Of a stretch of DNA of 64,000 nucleotides, positions 45,716-56,319 are shown piece by piece (position 1 is the stretch's first letter; every line of letters starts with the position of its first letter). The notes beneath the pieces are model-generated. The model ran no database searches, was not told the DNA's origin, and saw only the letters and a list, made by a program, of their open reading frames with translations. The position numbers were made by a program, and so were the translations under genes. Where the stretch lies: NCBI GenBank assembly GCA_963693315.1, contig CAVNZG010001082.1, positions 62,001-126,000 of the forward strand, in the 5' to 3' direction. The stretch is from Diogma glabrata (taxonomy: Eukaryota > Arthropoda > Insecta > Diptera > Cylindrotomidae).

Positions 45716-46532
45716 TTGAGTTTACCTGACAAATTTAAAAGGAAAGGGACTAGACTTGATAGTACCGGCAAAAAGTTTCTAGATGAATTTAAGAAAAATT
45801 AAATTTATCTGTTGACATGCCAAAACAAGGTAACAATGTAAAAGATAATCTTTGTATTTTTTTCTTACAACTAAGATAAACTTTCAATACTTGATTTTTC
45901 GTGACGAACACTTTAGGTTTTGGATCTTCTAATGATGGCAATACGTCTAGGCGGTTTTTCGAAAGTGAAAAAGTCACTGCAGAAATCACAGTCTTGCACT
46001 TATCCATCAACTTAACGTTATTCTCACTGCAATAAATTGCTCTGAAGATATAGATCCTAATAAATTTTTTAATTATACACTAGAAACTGCAAATACAATT
46101 GTAAAATAGTATGATTGGTAGCCTATGTCAACAACAGTACATAAATATACTGATGCACAGTTATGACATCATAGCTCAGTCCATTTTGCTAGTCGGTAAG
46201 AGAAAAACTTTATTTTACTGGAAATTAAATAACTATTGAATAATAAATGAATATGTGTATATAATTTTGTAACAGGACAACTGTCCAAAGAAGCTCAAGA
46301 GCACTGCAACAAAAATTTTAAGACTTTCAGGAGTAGATTCGCACGAAGAGATTCAAAAATTCACTATCTTACAGATATTTTTATTCGATTTCTTGTTTTT
46401 TCGGACCCATTAATACCAAAAATGCGAACATCCACTTTAAATCGCAAAACACATGAACATCATAAAGATGTGAAACAATTATTCAAAATTACAGTTCAAG
46501 AACAAGACACAGATGATGAAGAAACTGTTTAA
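45716..46532 (+). pseudogene. Transib (RAG1-family) transposase relic, C-terminal half
   Basis: Pieces in order on the plus strand are a basic helix (RLDSTGKKFLDEF), VDMPKQ, then after an 87-base intron (45830-45916) GFGSSNDGNTSRRFF. Next come ILTAINCSEDIDPN, PMSTTVHK and LMHSYDIIAQSILLVG, an 80-base intron (46196-46275, GTAAGAG..AACAG), QLSKEAQEHCNKNFKTF and FSDPLIPKMR, to the stop at 46530-46532. These match the conserved order of the Transib C-terminal region. The NDGNTxRRFF block corresponds to NGNFARRL of vertebrate RAG1, and AQEHCNK to the GNESGNK segment that holds RAG1's catalytic Glu, so that Glu appears to be kept. Two stops and at least three frameshifts disable it, and the part with the catalytic Asp residues is absent. 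Family assignment is from recalled motifs. Confidence 0.75.
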
Positions 46533-46800
46533 AATTATAAAAAAAATTTAATATTATCAATAAAAAAAATGTTATGACAGTTTTTTTTTAATTTTTATTA
46601 TTTAAATAATAAAATATGTGAAGGGCTGAAATCTCACAGTTCTGAGATATTAAGACTTCGGTCTGGGTTTAGTTTTCAGAAACAAACTTTTCTGAGGACA
46701 TTGTTTTTAGTTTTAGGCAGCGATATGTATATCAAAAATAAAATTCTCTGTAGAAGTACCAGTATTTTATCTCTGTTTAGAAATTTATTACAGATCATAT

Positions 46801-47454
46801 TGTTACGTTTTTCTCAACCTTCCTTCGAATTGGCCTAACTCACAATTCGATAAACGTAATTCCCAATCTCTTCTGAGTTCGATCACTGATTAGTAAGTAC
46901 AAACACCAGGTTTTATTAAGTATTCTACTCCTTAATTGTTCCACAACAACAGGAAACAATACAGCAAACAATATTCCTAACTAGAATATTCTTTCAACAG
47001 CTTCAGAAACTCCAACGGTTTATTGTAGAAATTTCCAGTACACCACGTTCAAAATAATACACAAAATATTTCTACTCAATAACACTTATAACTTTATTAC
47101 ACTTATAACTTTACACAAAAACTAATTTAAAGATCATTTTTTATAATTTTAACTTCACTATCGCAGGTTTAAGATAAAACTAATTCAAAACTGCAAGAGG
47201 TAATTTTATTATATACCTTCTGCAATACTTCTAGATAATTCGACATCACTTTCCAGAAACCTTGAGAAAATATTAGAATATTCGATTATTTTACGTTATG
47301 TTGATTTGATTCATAAAATCGTTCATGTTGACCCTATTTCTAAGAAGAAGACAACAACAACAATATTAATTTCATTAATTTGTTTGTTGTGTTTTGTTGA
47401 TTTTATTTTCCTGGAAGTGACCGTAATTGTCTAGATTATTCTGTAATCGTAACA
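46801..47454 (-). mobile_element. solo LTR of a gypsy-type retrotransposon
   Basis: Terminal inverted TGTTACG...CGTAACA, flanked on both sides by ATAT (46797-46800 and 47455-47458), the 4-base target typical of the 17.6/297 branch. On the minus strand a TATATAATA box (about 47213) precedes an AATAAAG signal (about 47095), giving U3-R-U5 order and minus orientation. It interrupts only the right palindrome arm. The interior was lost by LTR-LTR recombination. A diverged relative lies at 8867-9484. Confidence 0.9.
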
Positions 47455-48118
47455 ATATATTAACATAATTTTGTGAAAGATGATACACTCAGCAAACTAC
47501 TCAAAACTTCCCCATTTAGCGCTTCGAGAAAATATTACAAAATCACAAATTCATATTTCTTTCAAAATTCCAAAAATAATGTAAAAATTAAATAGAATCA
47601 AACATCAAACTTTTTTCAAAGTTCTAAAAACAATCCAAAAATTATTACAAAACGAAAGATTAAAACTTTTTTCAAAAATTCTAAAACTATTGCAAAAATT
47701 ATAACAAAATCAAAAATTTAAACTATTTTCAAAATTCCAAAACTTAGAATAAAATCAAATATTTAAACTGGTTCGAAATTCTAATAATATTAAAAATTCT
47801 TAAAAATTCAAACTTTTTTCAAAATTGTATAAATATTGCAAAAATAATAACAATATCAAAAATTGAAACTTTTTTCATAATTCCAAAAATATTCCAAAAA
47901 TTAAAATAAAATCAAAAATTAAAACTTTTACCAAAATTCTAAAAATATTCAGAAAATTCTACAAAATCAAAAATACAAACTTTTTTCAAAATTCCACAAA
48001 AGATTTCAAAAACTATAACTAATTCAAAAATTTCCATGTCACATTTACGTCATATAAACAGCTAGCTAATTTTCTTTTCCATGAAATTAGCTAAAAAAAT
48101 AAACGAAATCATTTTTTT

Positions 48119-51100
48119 GACATACTTGACAATGTTTTTTTTGACAAACTTATAATGCAAAAAAATTCTCAATAATAATAATATCATGTTCATTACATTT
48201 CATTTCATCCAAATAACTATTTAATATTATCTGAAAAAAGAATTGAAAACCATTCTTTTGACACACTTGACATTATTTTTTTGACAAACTTATAATGAAA
48301 TAATTCTTAATAATAATAATAAAATTTCATATCATATAAATAATGAATTTATTCTTTTCCATAAAATTGGGTAAAAAAATAAATAAAAATCTTTCTTTTG
48401 ACACACTTGACAACATTTTTTGACAAACTTATAATGCCATAATTCTCAATAGTAATAATAAAATTACATGTCATATAAATAATTAATTTTATTTTGTTCC
48501 ATAAAATTGGGTGAAAAAATAAATAAAAATCTTTCTTTTGACACACTTGACAACATTTTTTTGACAAACTTATAATGCCATAATTATCAATAGTAATAAT
48601 AAAATTTCATGTCATATAAATAATTAATTTTATTTTTTCCATAAAATTGGGTAAAAAAATAAATAAAAATCTTTCTTTTGACACACTTGACAACATTTTT
48701 TTGACAAACTTATAATCCCATAATTCTCAATAATGATAATAAAATTTCATTTCATTCAAATAATTAATTTTATTTTTTTCCCAAAAATTGGCTAAAAAAA
48801 TAAATAAAAGTCTTTCTTTTGACATACTTGACAACATTTTTTGACAAACTTATAATGCCATAATTATCAATAGTAATAATAAAAACGTCATATAAATAAT
48901 TAATTTTATTTTGTTCCATAAAATTGGGTGAAAAAATAAATAAAAATCTTTCTTTTGACACACTTGACAACATTTTTTTGACAAACTTATAATGCCATAA
49001 TTATCAATAGTAATAATAAAATTTCATGTCATATAAATAATTAATTTTATTTTTTCTATAAAATTGGGTAAAAAAATAAATAAAAATCTTTCTTTTGACA
49101 CACTTGACAACATTTTTTTGACAAACTTATAATCCCACAATTCTCAATAATGATAATAAAATTTCATTTCATTCAAATAATAAATTTTATTTTTTTCCCA
49201 AAAATTGGGAAAAAAATAAATAAAAGTCTTTCTTTTGACATACTTGACAACATTTTTTGACAAACTTATAATGCCATAATTATCAATAGTAATAATAAAA
49301 TTTCACGTCATATAAATAATTAATTTTATTTTTTCCATAAAATTGGGTAAAAAAATAAATAAAAATCTTTCTTTTGACACACTTGACAACATTTTTTGAC
49401 AAACTTATAATGCCATAATTCTCAATAATAATAATAAAATTACATGTCATATAAATAATTAATTTTATTTTGTTCCATAAAATTGGGTGAAAAAATAAAT
49501 AAAAATCTTTCTTTTGACACACTTGACAGCATTTTTTTGACAAACTTATAATGCCATAATTATCAATAGTAATAATAAAATTTCATGTCATATAAATAAT
49601 TAATTTTATTTTTTCTATAAAATTGGGTAAAAAAAATAAATAAAAATCTTTCTTTTGACACACTTGACAACATTTTTTTGACAAACTTATAATCCCACAA
49701 TTCTCAATAATGATAATAAAATTTCATTTCATTCAAATAATAAATTTTATTTTTTTCCCAAAAATTGGGAAAAAAATAAATAAAAGTCTTTCTTTTGACA
49801 CACTTGACAACATTTTTTGACAAACTTATGATGCCATAATTATCAATAGTAATAATAAAATTTCACGTCATATAAATAATTAATTTTATTTTTTCCATAA
49901 AATTGGGTAAAAAAATAAATAAAAATCTTTCTTTTGACACACTTGACAACATTTTTTGACAAACTTATAATGCCATAATTCTCAATAATAATAATAAAAT
50001 TACATGTCATATAAATAATTAATTTTATTTTGTTCCATAAAATTGGGTGAAAAAATAAATAAAAATCTTTCTTTTGACACACTTGACAACATATTTTTGA
50101 CAAACTTATAATGCCATAATTATCAATAGTAATAATAAAATTTCATGTCATATAAATAATTAATTTTATTTTTTCCATAAAATTGGGTAAAAAAATAAAT
50201 AAAAATCTTTCTTTTGACACACTTGACAACATTTTTTGACAAACCTATAATCCCATAATTCTCAAGAATGATAATAAAATTTCATTTCATTCAAATAATT
50301 AATTTTATTTTTTTCCCAAAAATTGGCTAAAAAAATAAATAAAATTCTTTCTTTTGACATACTTGACAACGTTTTTTGACAAACTTATAATGCCATAATT
50401 ATCAATAGTAATAATAAAATTTCATGTCTTTCAAATAATTAATTTTATTTTGTTCCCAAAAATTGGCTAAAAAAATAAATAAAATTCTTTCTTTTGACAT
50501 ACTTGACAACGTTTTTTGACAAACTTATAATGCCATAATTATCAATAGTAATAATAAAATTTCATGTCATTCAAATAATTAATTTTATTTTTTCCATAAA
50601 ATTGGATAAAAAAATAAATAAAAATCTTTCTTTTGACACACTTGATAACATTTTTTTGACAAACTTATAATGCCATAATTATTAATAGTAATAATTAAAT
50701 TTCATGTCATATAAATAATTAATTTTATTTTTTCTATAAAATTGGGAAAAAAATAAATAAAAATCTTTCTTTTGACACACTTGACAACATTTTTTTACAA
50801 ACTTATAATGCCACAAATCTCAACAACAATAATAAAATTTCATGTCATACAAATAATAAATTTTATTTTTTTCCATAAAATTGGGTAAAAAACTAAATAA
50901 AAGTCTTTCTTTTGGCACACTTGACAACATTTTTTTGACAAATTTAGAATGCCATAATTATCAATAATAATAATTACATATCATGTCATATAAATAATTA
51001 ATTTTATTTTGTTCCATAAAACTGGGTAAAAAATAAAAAAAAATCTTTCTTTTGACACACTTGAAAACATGTTTTTGACAAACTTATGCCATAATTCACA

Positions 51101-51125
51101 GTAATAATAATAAAATTTCATGTCA
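48119..51125 (+). repeat. 140-bp satellite, 22 tandem units with higher-order structure
   Basis: Anchors (TTTTGACACACTTGACAAC or variants) fall near 48119, 48260, 48400, 48540, 48680, 48821, 48957, 49097, 49237, 49376, 49516, 49657, 49797, 49936, 50076, 50216, 50356, 50496, 50635, 50774, 50915 and 51054. Spacing is 136-141, mostly 139-141. Each unit continues TTTTTTGACAAACTTATAAT, ATAATAAAATTTCATGTC and AAATTGGG with A-rich tracts. Units also form a four-unit higher-order repeat: 49021-49580 and 49581-50140 are nearly identical. Short frames of up to 86 codons on the minus strand repeat with the unit and are not genes. Confidence 0.95.
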
Positions 51126-51242
51126 TATACTTCAAAATACTTCAAGAATTAGTATTTACACGAAAAAAATACTAAGAATTATTTAAAAGGGAGCAAAATA
51201 ATTATGCACGTGTTTTAATAGGTTTTGAACCATTGTGGGGCG

Positions 51243-51691
51243 TTTGTATTATATTTAAGCAAAATAGATTCTGATCGATCTACTTTTAGGTCCATTCAAT
51301 CCGTATATCCTCTGTAGATGTATAAGTCATTGATTACAAGAACTAAAACTGTTTATTTTTTCAAGATAACTTTTCGTCCTTATTTCAAACAGATAAAAAA
51401 GTTTTGCAATGCTCCTTCATCGAGCATAACAACAATCAAGTAAGATACATCTAACTCGTTCCAAAATATTATGCTTTCAAAATAAATTGCTGTAAAATAG
51501 TAATATGTTATATGGTTTATAGCTTGTACCATTCTGGTTCTGTTTAAGATGTGACAGCTTTTCAATGTAAGTTTTTATACCTCTATCTCCAGTAAGCCAA
51601 TTAGTCTTGAACAAAAGAACTCTAGTTGTAATTGCTACTGAATTTCTACAAATTCAATTTTTGCAGGACTTGTCATTTTTCATTGTGAAGG
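51243..51691. other. no recognisable feature
   Basis: Unique AT-rich sequence between the Transib-type element and the hAT element. I see nothing in it. Confidence 0.4.
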
Positions 51692-51899
51692 CAGTGGCGT
51701 CATTTCACCAAAATCTTGGGGGGGGGGGGGGGGGGGTCGAGAATTTAAATGACAAAAAAAGATTTTTTTCGTAAAACATAACATACACATTTTTATACAC
51801 ACATATATTTAAAAGCATTTAAATGCATCGACTTAGAAATAAAAATAAAATGCTTTTGAGCTCCATTGGTTACTCTGCTAGTCTTCTGGTGTTGTTTCA

Positions 51900-53015
51900 T
51901 CGAAGAGAATGCCGCAAAGTTCTGCAAAATCCCTTCATTTGTTAAAAATAATTTCAAATTTAGTATCATCTCTGCATTGTTTAAGCATCAAGAAAGTAGT
52001 TTTAATTAAAGCGCTTGTGCTAGAAAATATTATATCTTTGCTTTCTAACTGTTCAGAGAATGAATTTGTAAACGACAGCAGATCGTGCAGCATAGAAAAA
52101 AAAGGATGGTTTTTCTATATGATTTTTTTAGATTCCGAGCATCCCGGGATTTAAAATTTATGAGTCACATAGTCCCAGGCTCCATAAAACACCACGGGAT
52201 TGCAATCCCTACGTGACTCCTCTTATGTCGAGTCGTTTTTTTTTGTTTGTTTGTTTGTTTTCCTTTATTTGTCGCAGAGAGAAAGAGTTATGTCTACCCT
52301 AAACTGACCAGAGCCAAATCGTTAAAATGTGGCACAAAATGCAAACATTCTTCCAAATACTAACTAATTAGAATTTCTATTGCGAGAAAGTGGAACGGGG
52401 AAAACGTGCTAACTAGATTGTGCATAAATTTACTATTTAATGCTCTCCTTTACTATTTAATTCTTCAAAAAATTCTTTTATTTTAATTGGACATTCAACC
52501 GTTAAGAAATGTGCTTGCAGTGGTTCGTACATTTTCTAAATTCTTTCTAGTGCTGGCATTACCGCCAGCCAGCGAGTTTCACTGTATCCAATAAGTTGGT
52601 TATGTTCGACATTACTTTTGCCGCAGAACTCCTTTAACGTCTTCGGTAAAGACAGTAAAATATTCAAATTTTTTTAACCCTGCCATTTAAATCAGCAGCA
52701 TTTCTTATTGCATTATTTAGAATATGGGCTGCGAATCCAATACCCAATACACTCTGGTTCAAATTCGAGTTTAGCTTGTTTTTAAATTCACTTGTTTCAC
52801 CCCTTGACGTGACGCCACTAAAATTGGTGTTCGTGTTATCAGCGCAAATTGCAACAAAATAACAAAAAAACTTGTTTAAGCTACTGGATCTGGCGGCTTA
52901 TAGCAACGCTTTTTTATGTTTATCTGTACGTATCTATATGTCTTTTAATATCATAATGTCCACTGTTAATTTTCAAATTCACTCCGACTGTTAATACACT
53001 AAACTTTTGCGTCGT
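51900..53015 (-). pseudogene. hAT transposase relic (zinc-finger-hAT type)
   Basis: Minus-strand pieces in order: HYDIKRHIDTYR, the end of a BED-like zinc finger; a serine linker (ARSSSLNKFF); AICADNTNTNFSGVTSRG; GIGFAAHILNNAIRNAADL; FEYFTVFTEDVK; and, after a frameshift, EFCGKSNVEHNQLIGYSETR and WLAVMPALERI (about 52615-52540). A later piece near 52110-51950 (MLHDLLSFTNSFSEQ) may be the next domain. The region normally lying between the finger and the CADNTNTNF core is missing, so the copy is internally deleted as well as frameshifted. Motifs such as CADNTNTNFGG and GYSKTRWLA are familiar from arthropod hAT-like proteins; the match is by recall. Confidence 0.7.
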
Positions 53016-53601
53016 TATACTTTGATTTTTTTTAAAAGATAGTCCAATTTAATATCGTATAAGAATTTACGTAAACGTTTTCTATCCGTCTTGATTTGCA
53101 GGAGAACTTTTTAAATATATTTTTAAAAATTAGTATAAATTTATCGTAGCTTAAAACTTTTGTTACACAAGTAAAGACAGCAAAACAAGTGAAACAATTT
53201 ATTTTAATTTTACTAAATAATTAATATCTTTTCTGTATTCTGTAAGTAAAAGAGGTATACAGTATACCTCTCGTACTATCTTTTGCAAATCTATACCATT
53301 TATCAAGTTTTTATGCTGTTTACTCTGTTTGTTCTTTATTGAGAAAAAGAATTATAAATTAGAAAATAATAATTTGACTTTTGAGCTACCTAGTTAAAGT
53401 GTGTTTTAAACAGAGTTTGAAACGCTACCTATACCACTCCTTTACTTTGTTCTTTCAGAGTGAGTAGCTTAAAAAAACTATAACATCACATACAGGAGTA
53501 AAAATAATAAAATATCATTCTTGCTACTAAATTGAAATAAATATTTTCTTTCAAATACTCAAAACATTTATTTTTGCGTAAAATTTGATGCTTTCCAACG
53601 T

Positions 53602-53721
53602 AAAATGCTTCGAATGATCCGTTCAATTATTCATGTATTGTTAGAAAAATGAATATAAAGGAAAATGCTTCGAATGATCCGTTCAATTATTCATGTATTG
53701 TTAGAAAAATGAATATAAAGG
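53602..53721. repeat. perfect tandem duplication of 60 bases
   Basis: 53602-53661 and 53662-53721 are identical (starting AAAATGCTTCGAATGATCC). They lie within the hAT element and look recent. Confidence 0.95.
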
Positions 53722-55210
53722 ATGACGTAGAGTGACTAATTTTCTTCTTTTGCAAATCGAATGAAAGAACAGGAAAATGCTATCTGCTCCAAAGGAGTAA
53801 AATCGAAAAAACAAAAATTTTACTCTTTCGAGTAAGAACGATATTCAAATTAAGAACATTTAATTTTGGAATATTATTTCAAAGGATTTAAATGAGTGCC
53901 CGAATAAAGGAAAATTGTAAACTCTGGTTTAAAAATTTAAATTTTTATGAATTTATACGCAAAACTGAGTCTTTTTAAGTAAAATATTTTGTATTTTGTT
54001 TTTCATAATATACTTTCGATCTCTTGTATATACACCGGGGAGATGTTTCTATAAACAAAGAAACCTTTTCGCTGAGGTAGATCTGTTAGACATTAAAAGA
54101 TATGTAAATTATTGAAGTGAAATAACTGAGTTTAGTATTTCTAAGAAAATTATAGTTAAAGTTTTACTTTAGTTATAGTTTTACTATTTCAGTAAAAAAA
54201 TATTGCACTGGTTTGTTCTCTCAATATGGTTAAATCAACATATACATAACATTATACGTATTGCAAGAAAAAACTGTGAAGCCATTGCTTTGACTAAGAT
54301 ATAGCGCAAACTGAACGTAGGTAGATATAAGGTTTTTTGATTATTTCGATAATGCGGGCAAATGTGGTGAAAATATTTGTTTCGTGGGACGCTTCGTGTG
54401 ACAGATTTCTCCGTGGGACAACGCAATGAAATGTGTGACATTTTCACGCAGCGTGGGACGTCTGGTCAGTTTACTACCCATAAACGTGCGTAAATTTTGA
54501 TTCAAAATTGTTCAATTATTGCGAGTTTCTTTTAAATCTATAAGAAAAACCTACCACAAAAAAATGATAGTTTCTCCCTCCCTGTGACTGTAATTGTATA
54601 AAAAAATGAACAAAAATTGACGTTTAGGATACGTTTTGGATTTTGTTATAACCAACCAAACATATAATTTTTGCTATTTTATGAATTAAAAATTATAGTC
54701 CATATAGCGAAAAGAATTTGTCAGCAAAATTTCATAACATACTTTGAAAATATTTACATAACTGAAATATTTGTTCGTGTCATTAGAAAATATTGCTTGT
54801 CCATTATAAAACATTCACTATTATAAAATCACTGGAAATAACCCAATAAATTTAAATTACTCCCGTAATTATTTTCATTCATTTTATAAAAATTAGCACA
54901 ACTATCAAGAAAACTTTTGATATGTTGTAGGATTTTACATTTTATAATTGTTTTTAATTTATTGTTTTTAAAACAGTCTTGTAAAGTTTGTACAATATGA
55001 TATAGATAAAAAACAAGGCCAAACAGTCAGGGTTCTCCAAATAAGTGGGGTATAATTAGGTTGTGTTCTCCTGCATGTACTTACTTTTAAGTTTATATAA
55101 ATTACCAATAAAAATTGAAATTTGAATGTTAAATACTGCACTATAAACTCTCGAGGAACCCTATACTAATGAAATATTTTGTTTTCTCTGGCTCAGACAC
55201 GAATATCTTA

Positions 55211-55343
55211 TAAACAAAACACAGTCGTTCTTCTAAAAGCGGTGATGCCGCGCACCTCATAGTACTATAGAATTTTGTCAAAATACGCACCCACGGCGTT
55301 TTAGGAAGAACGATCGTGTTTTGTTTATAAAACTGATTTCATC
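55211..55343. repeat. hairpin MITE within the hAT element
   Basis: Arms of about 38 bases pair: TTATAAACAAAACACAGTCG with CGATCGTGTTTTGTTTATAA, and TTCTTCTAAAAGC with GCGTTTTAGGAAGAA, separated by about 55 bases. Confidence 0.75.
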
Positions 55344-55710
55344 AGAAGATTAGAAGCAATTCGACCACCTTTCGTATCGGTGGCGCTCTAGTCCTTAATA
55401 CAAAGAACGATAACGGTTTGAATATTGCGGTGAACTGTACTTTAGTCGGGCCAAAATAATATGTAACGTAATAATTATATTATCAGATATATTTCAATTA
55501 ATAGTATGCGATAAAATTGGTATATTAGTAAAGTAAATCTTCTAAAAATTAGACGAATTTACAAAATAACAGTGCATTGAAATTTTTATAGTGTATAATT
55601 CTATCACGATTTTATGATTTTATTGAATCGATGTATTGATAGTATCAGATCCTTGGGGGGGGGGGCAATGCCCCCCCCAGCCCTACCCAATTGACGCCCC
55701 TGTGTGAAGA

Positions 55711-56319
55711 TGATAGTTTTCTCAGAAATATCTGTCTCTGTAATGATGAATCTGATACCGGTGCTTTGTTTGTTTATTTTCACAATTTTTATTAATAAAT
55801 TTTACAGTTTTAAGAAAAGTAATTGAGTTTAAATCAAATTTTAACCAATCTCTCAAATCTCTCTAAAATATTGTAACAATCGAAATGCAATCTTCCTAGA
55901 ATGAAAATAAATAATATTTGTATAATAATGTAAATTTCATTTAATTATTAAGCTATTAAGCTTCAAAAATTTTTGCATATGCTTTCTAATAATCAGGCGT
56001 TAAATATAGAAGGTTTTGAGTAACAATTAAGGGATTTTTGTATCGATTAGCATGAATCAAAAAGTTAATTTACACATTAAATTATAAAAATTATAGAAAA
56101 AAATATTGCGACGCTGATGCATAGGCTGACTTCACCACAGCTCTGGAAACATAGTGTTCTGGATATATAATGAGCTAATATCCATCAAATACTTTAATTA
56201 ACAGCTAACCAATGTTGTAGATTTCCCGTAGTTCTAATTATAAAGAAAATTAAAGTACGCAGTAGTATAGTATCCCAACAAACATAAATTCTGTTGTACG
56301 AGAAAAAGTAATTGAATTG
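55711..56319. other. no recognisable feature
   Basis: AT-rich sequence between the hAT element and the beta element. I see nothing in it. Confidence 0.4.

Larger units (their letters stand above)
43373..48052. repeat. giant palindrome with arms of about 1.6 kb (excluding insertions)
   Basis: The left arm 43373-45613 and right arm 45781-48052 are reverse complements with few differences, around a 167-base centre. Matching landmarks, from outside in, are: CCATGTCACATTTACGTCA, the AT-rich minisatellite, GATGATACACT.AGCAAACT, the alpha head GAAGGGCTGAAATCTCACAG, the transposase segment, and GGCATGTCAACAGATAAAT near the centre. The left arm alone carries a LINE derivative (43569-44205) and the right arm alone a solo LTR (46801-47454). 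With those two removed the arms collapse onto one another. Confidence 0.9.
42790..51237. mobile_element. Transib-type composite DNA transposon, 8.4 kb
   Basis: The left end, from 42789, reads CCACAATGGTTCAAAAC then ..ATTAAAACACG.GCATAA. The reverse complement of the right end, from 51238, gives the same sequence: 34 of 37 positions match. Terminal CACAATG is the kind of heptamer found at Transib ends and in RAG recombination signals. GGGCG flanks the right end (51238-51242) and also the left (42784-42788) with one extra C, fitting Transib's 5-bp GC-rich target duplication. Inside are two inverted copies of a Transib transposase C-terminal half, a 4.7-kb palindrome and a 3-kb satellite array. 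The N-terminal half of the transposase is missing, so the element is defective. The nested insertions are listed separately. Confidence 0.7.
51692..55702 (-). mobile_element. hAT-family DNA transposon, 4.0 kb, defective
   Basis: The left end is CAGTGGCGTCATTTCACC; the right end reversed is CAGGGGCGTCAATTGGG (10 of 11 terminal bases match). The flanks TGTGAAGG (51684-51691) and TGTGAAGA (55703-55710) form an 8-base duplication with one mismatch. Both subterminal regions carry homopolymer G: 19 G at 51718-51736 and, on the right, 11 G (55655-55665), CAATG, 8 C (55671-55678). Inside is a decayed transposase on the minus strand. 53016-55200 holds no further recognisable coding sequence. Confidence 0.8.

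Noticed and set aside
48349..50103. Four similar frames of 67-86 codons on the minus strand
   Set aside because: They repeat with the satellite period and have AT-driven composition.
48119..51125. Regular direct repeats considered as a CRISPR array
   Set aside because: The whole 140-base unit is conserved, with no unique spacers, and the setting is eukaryotic.
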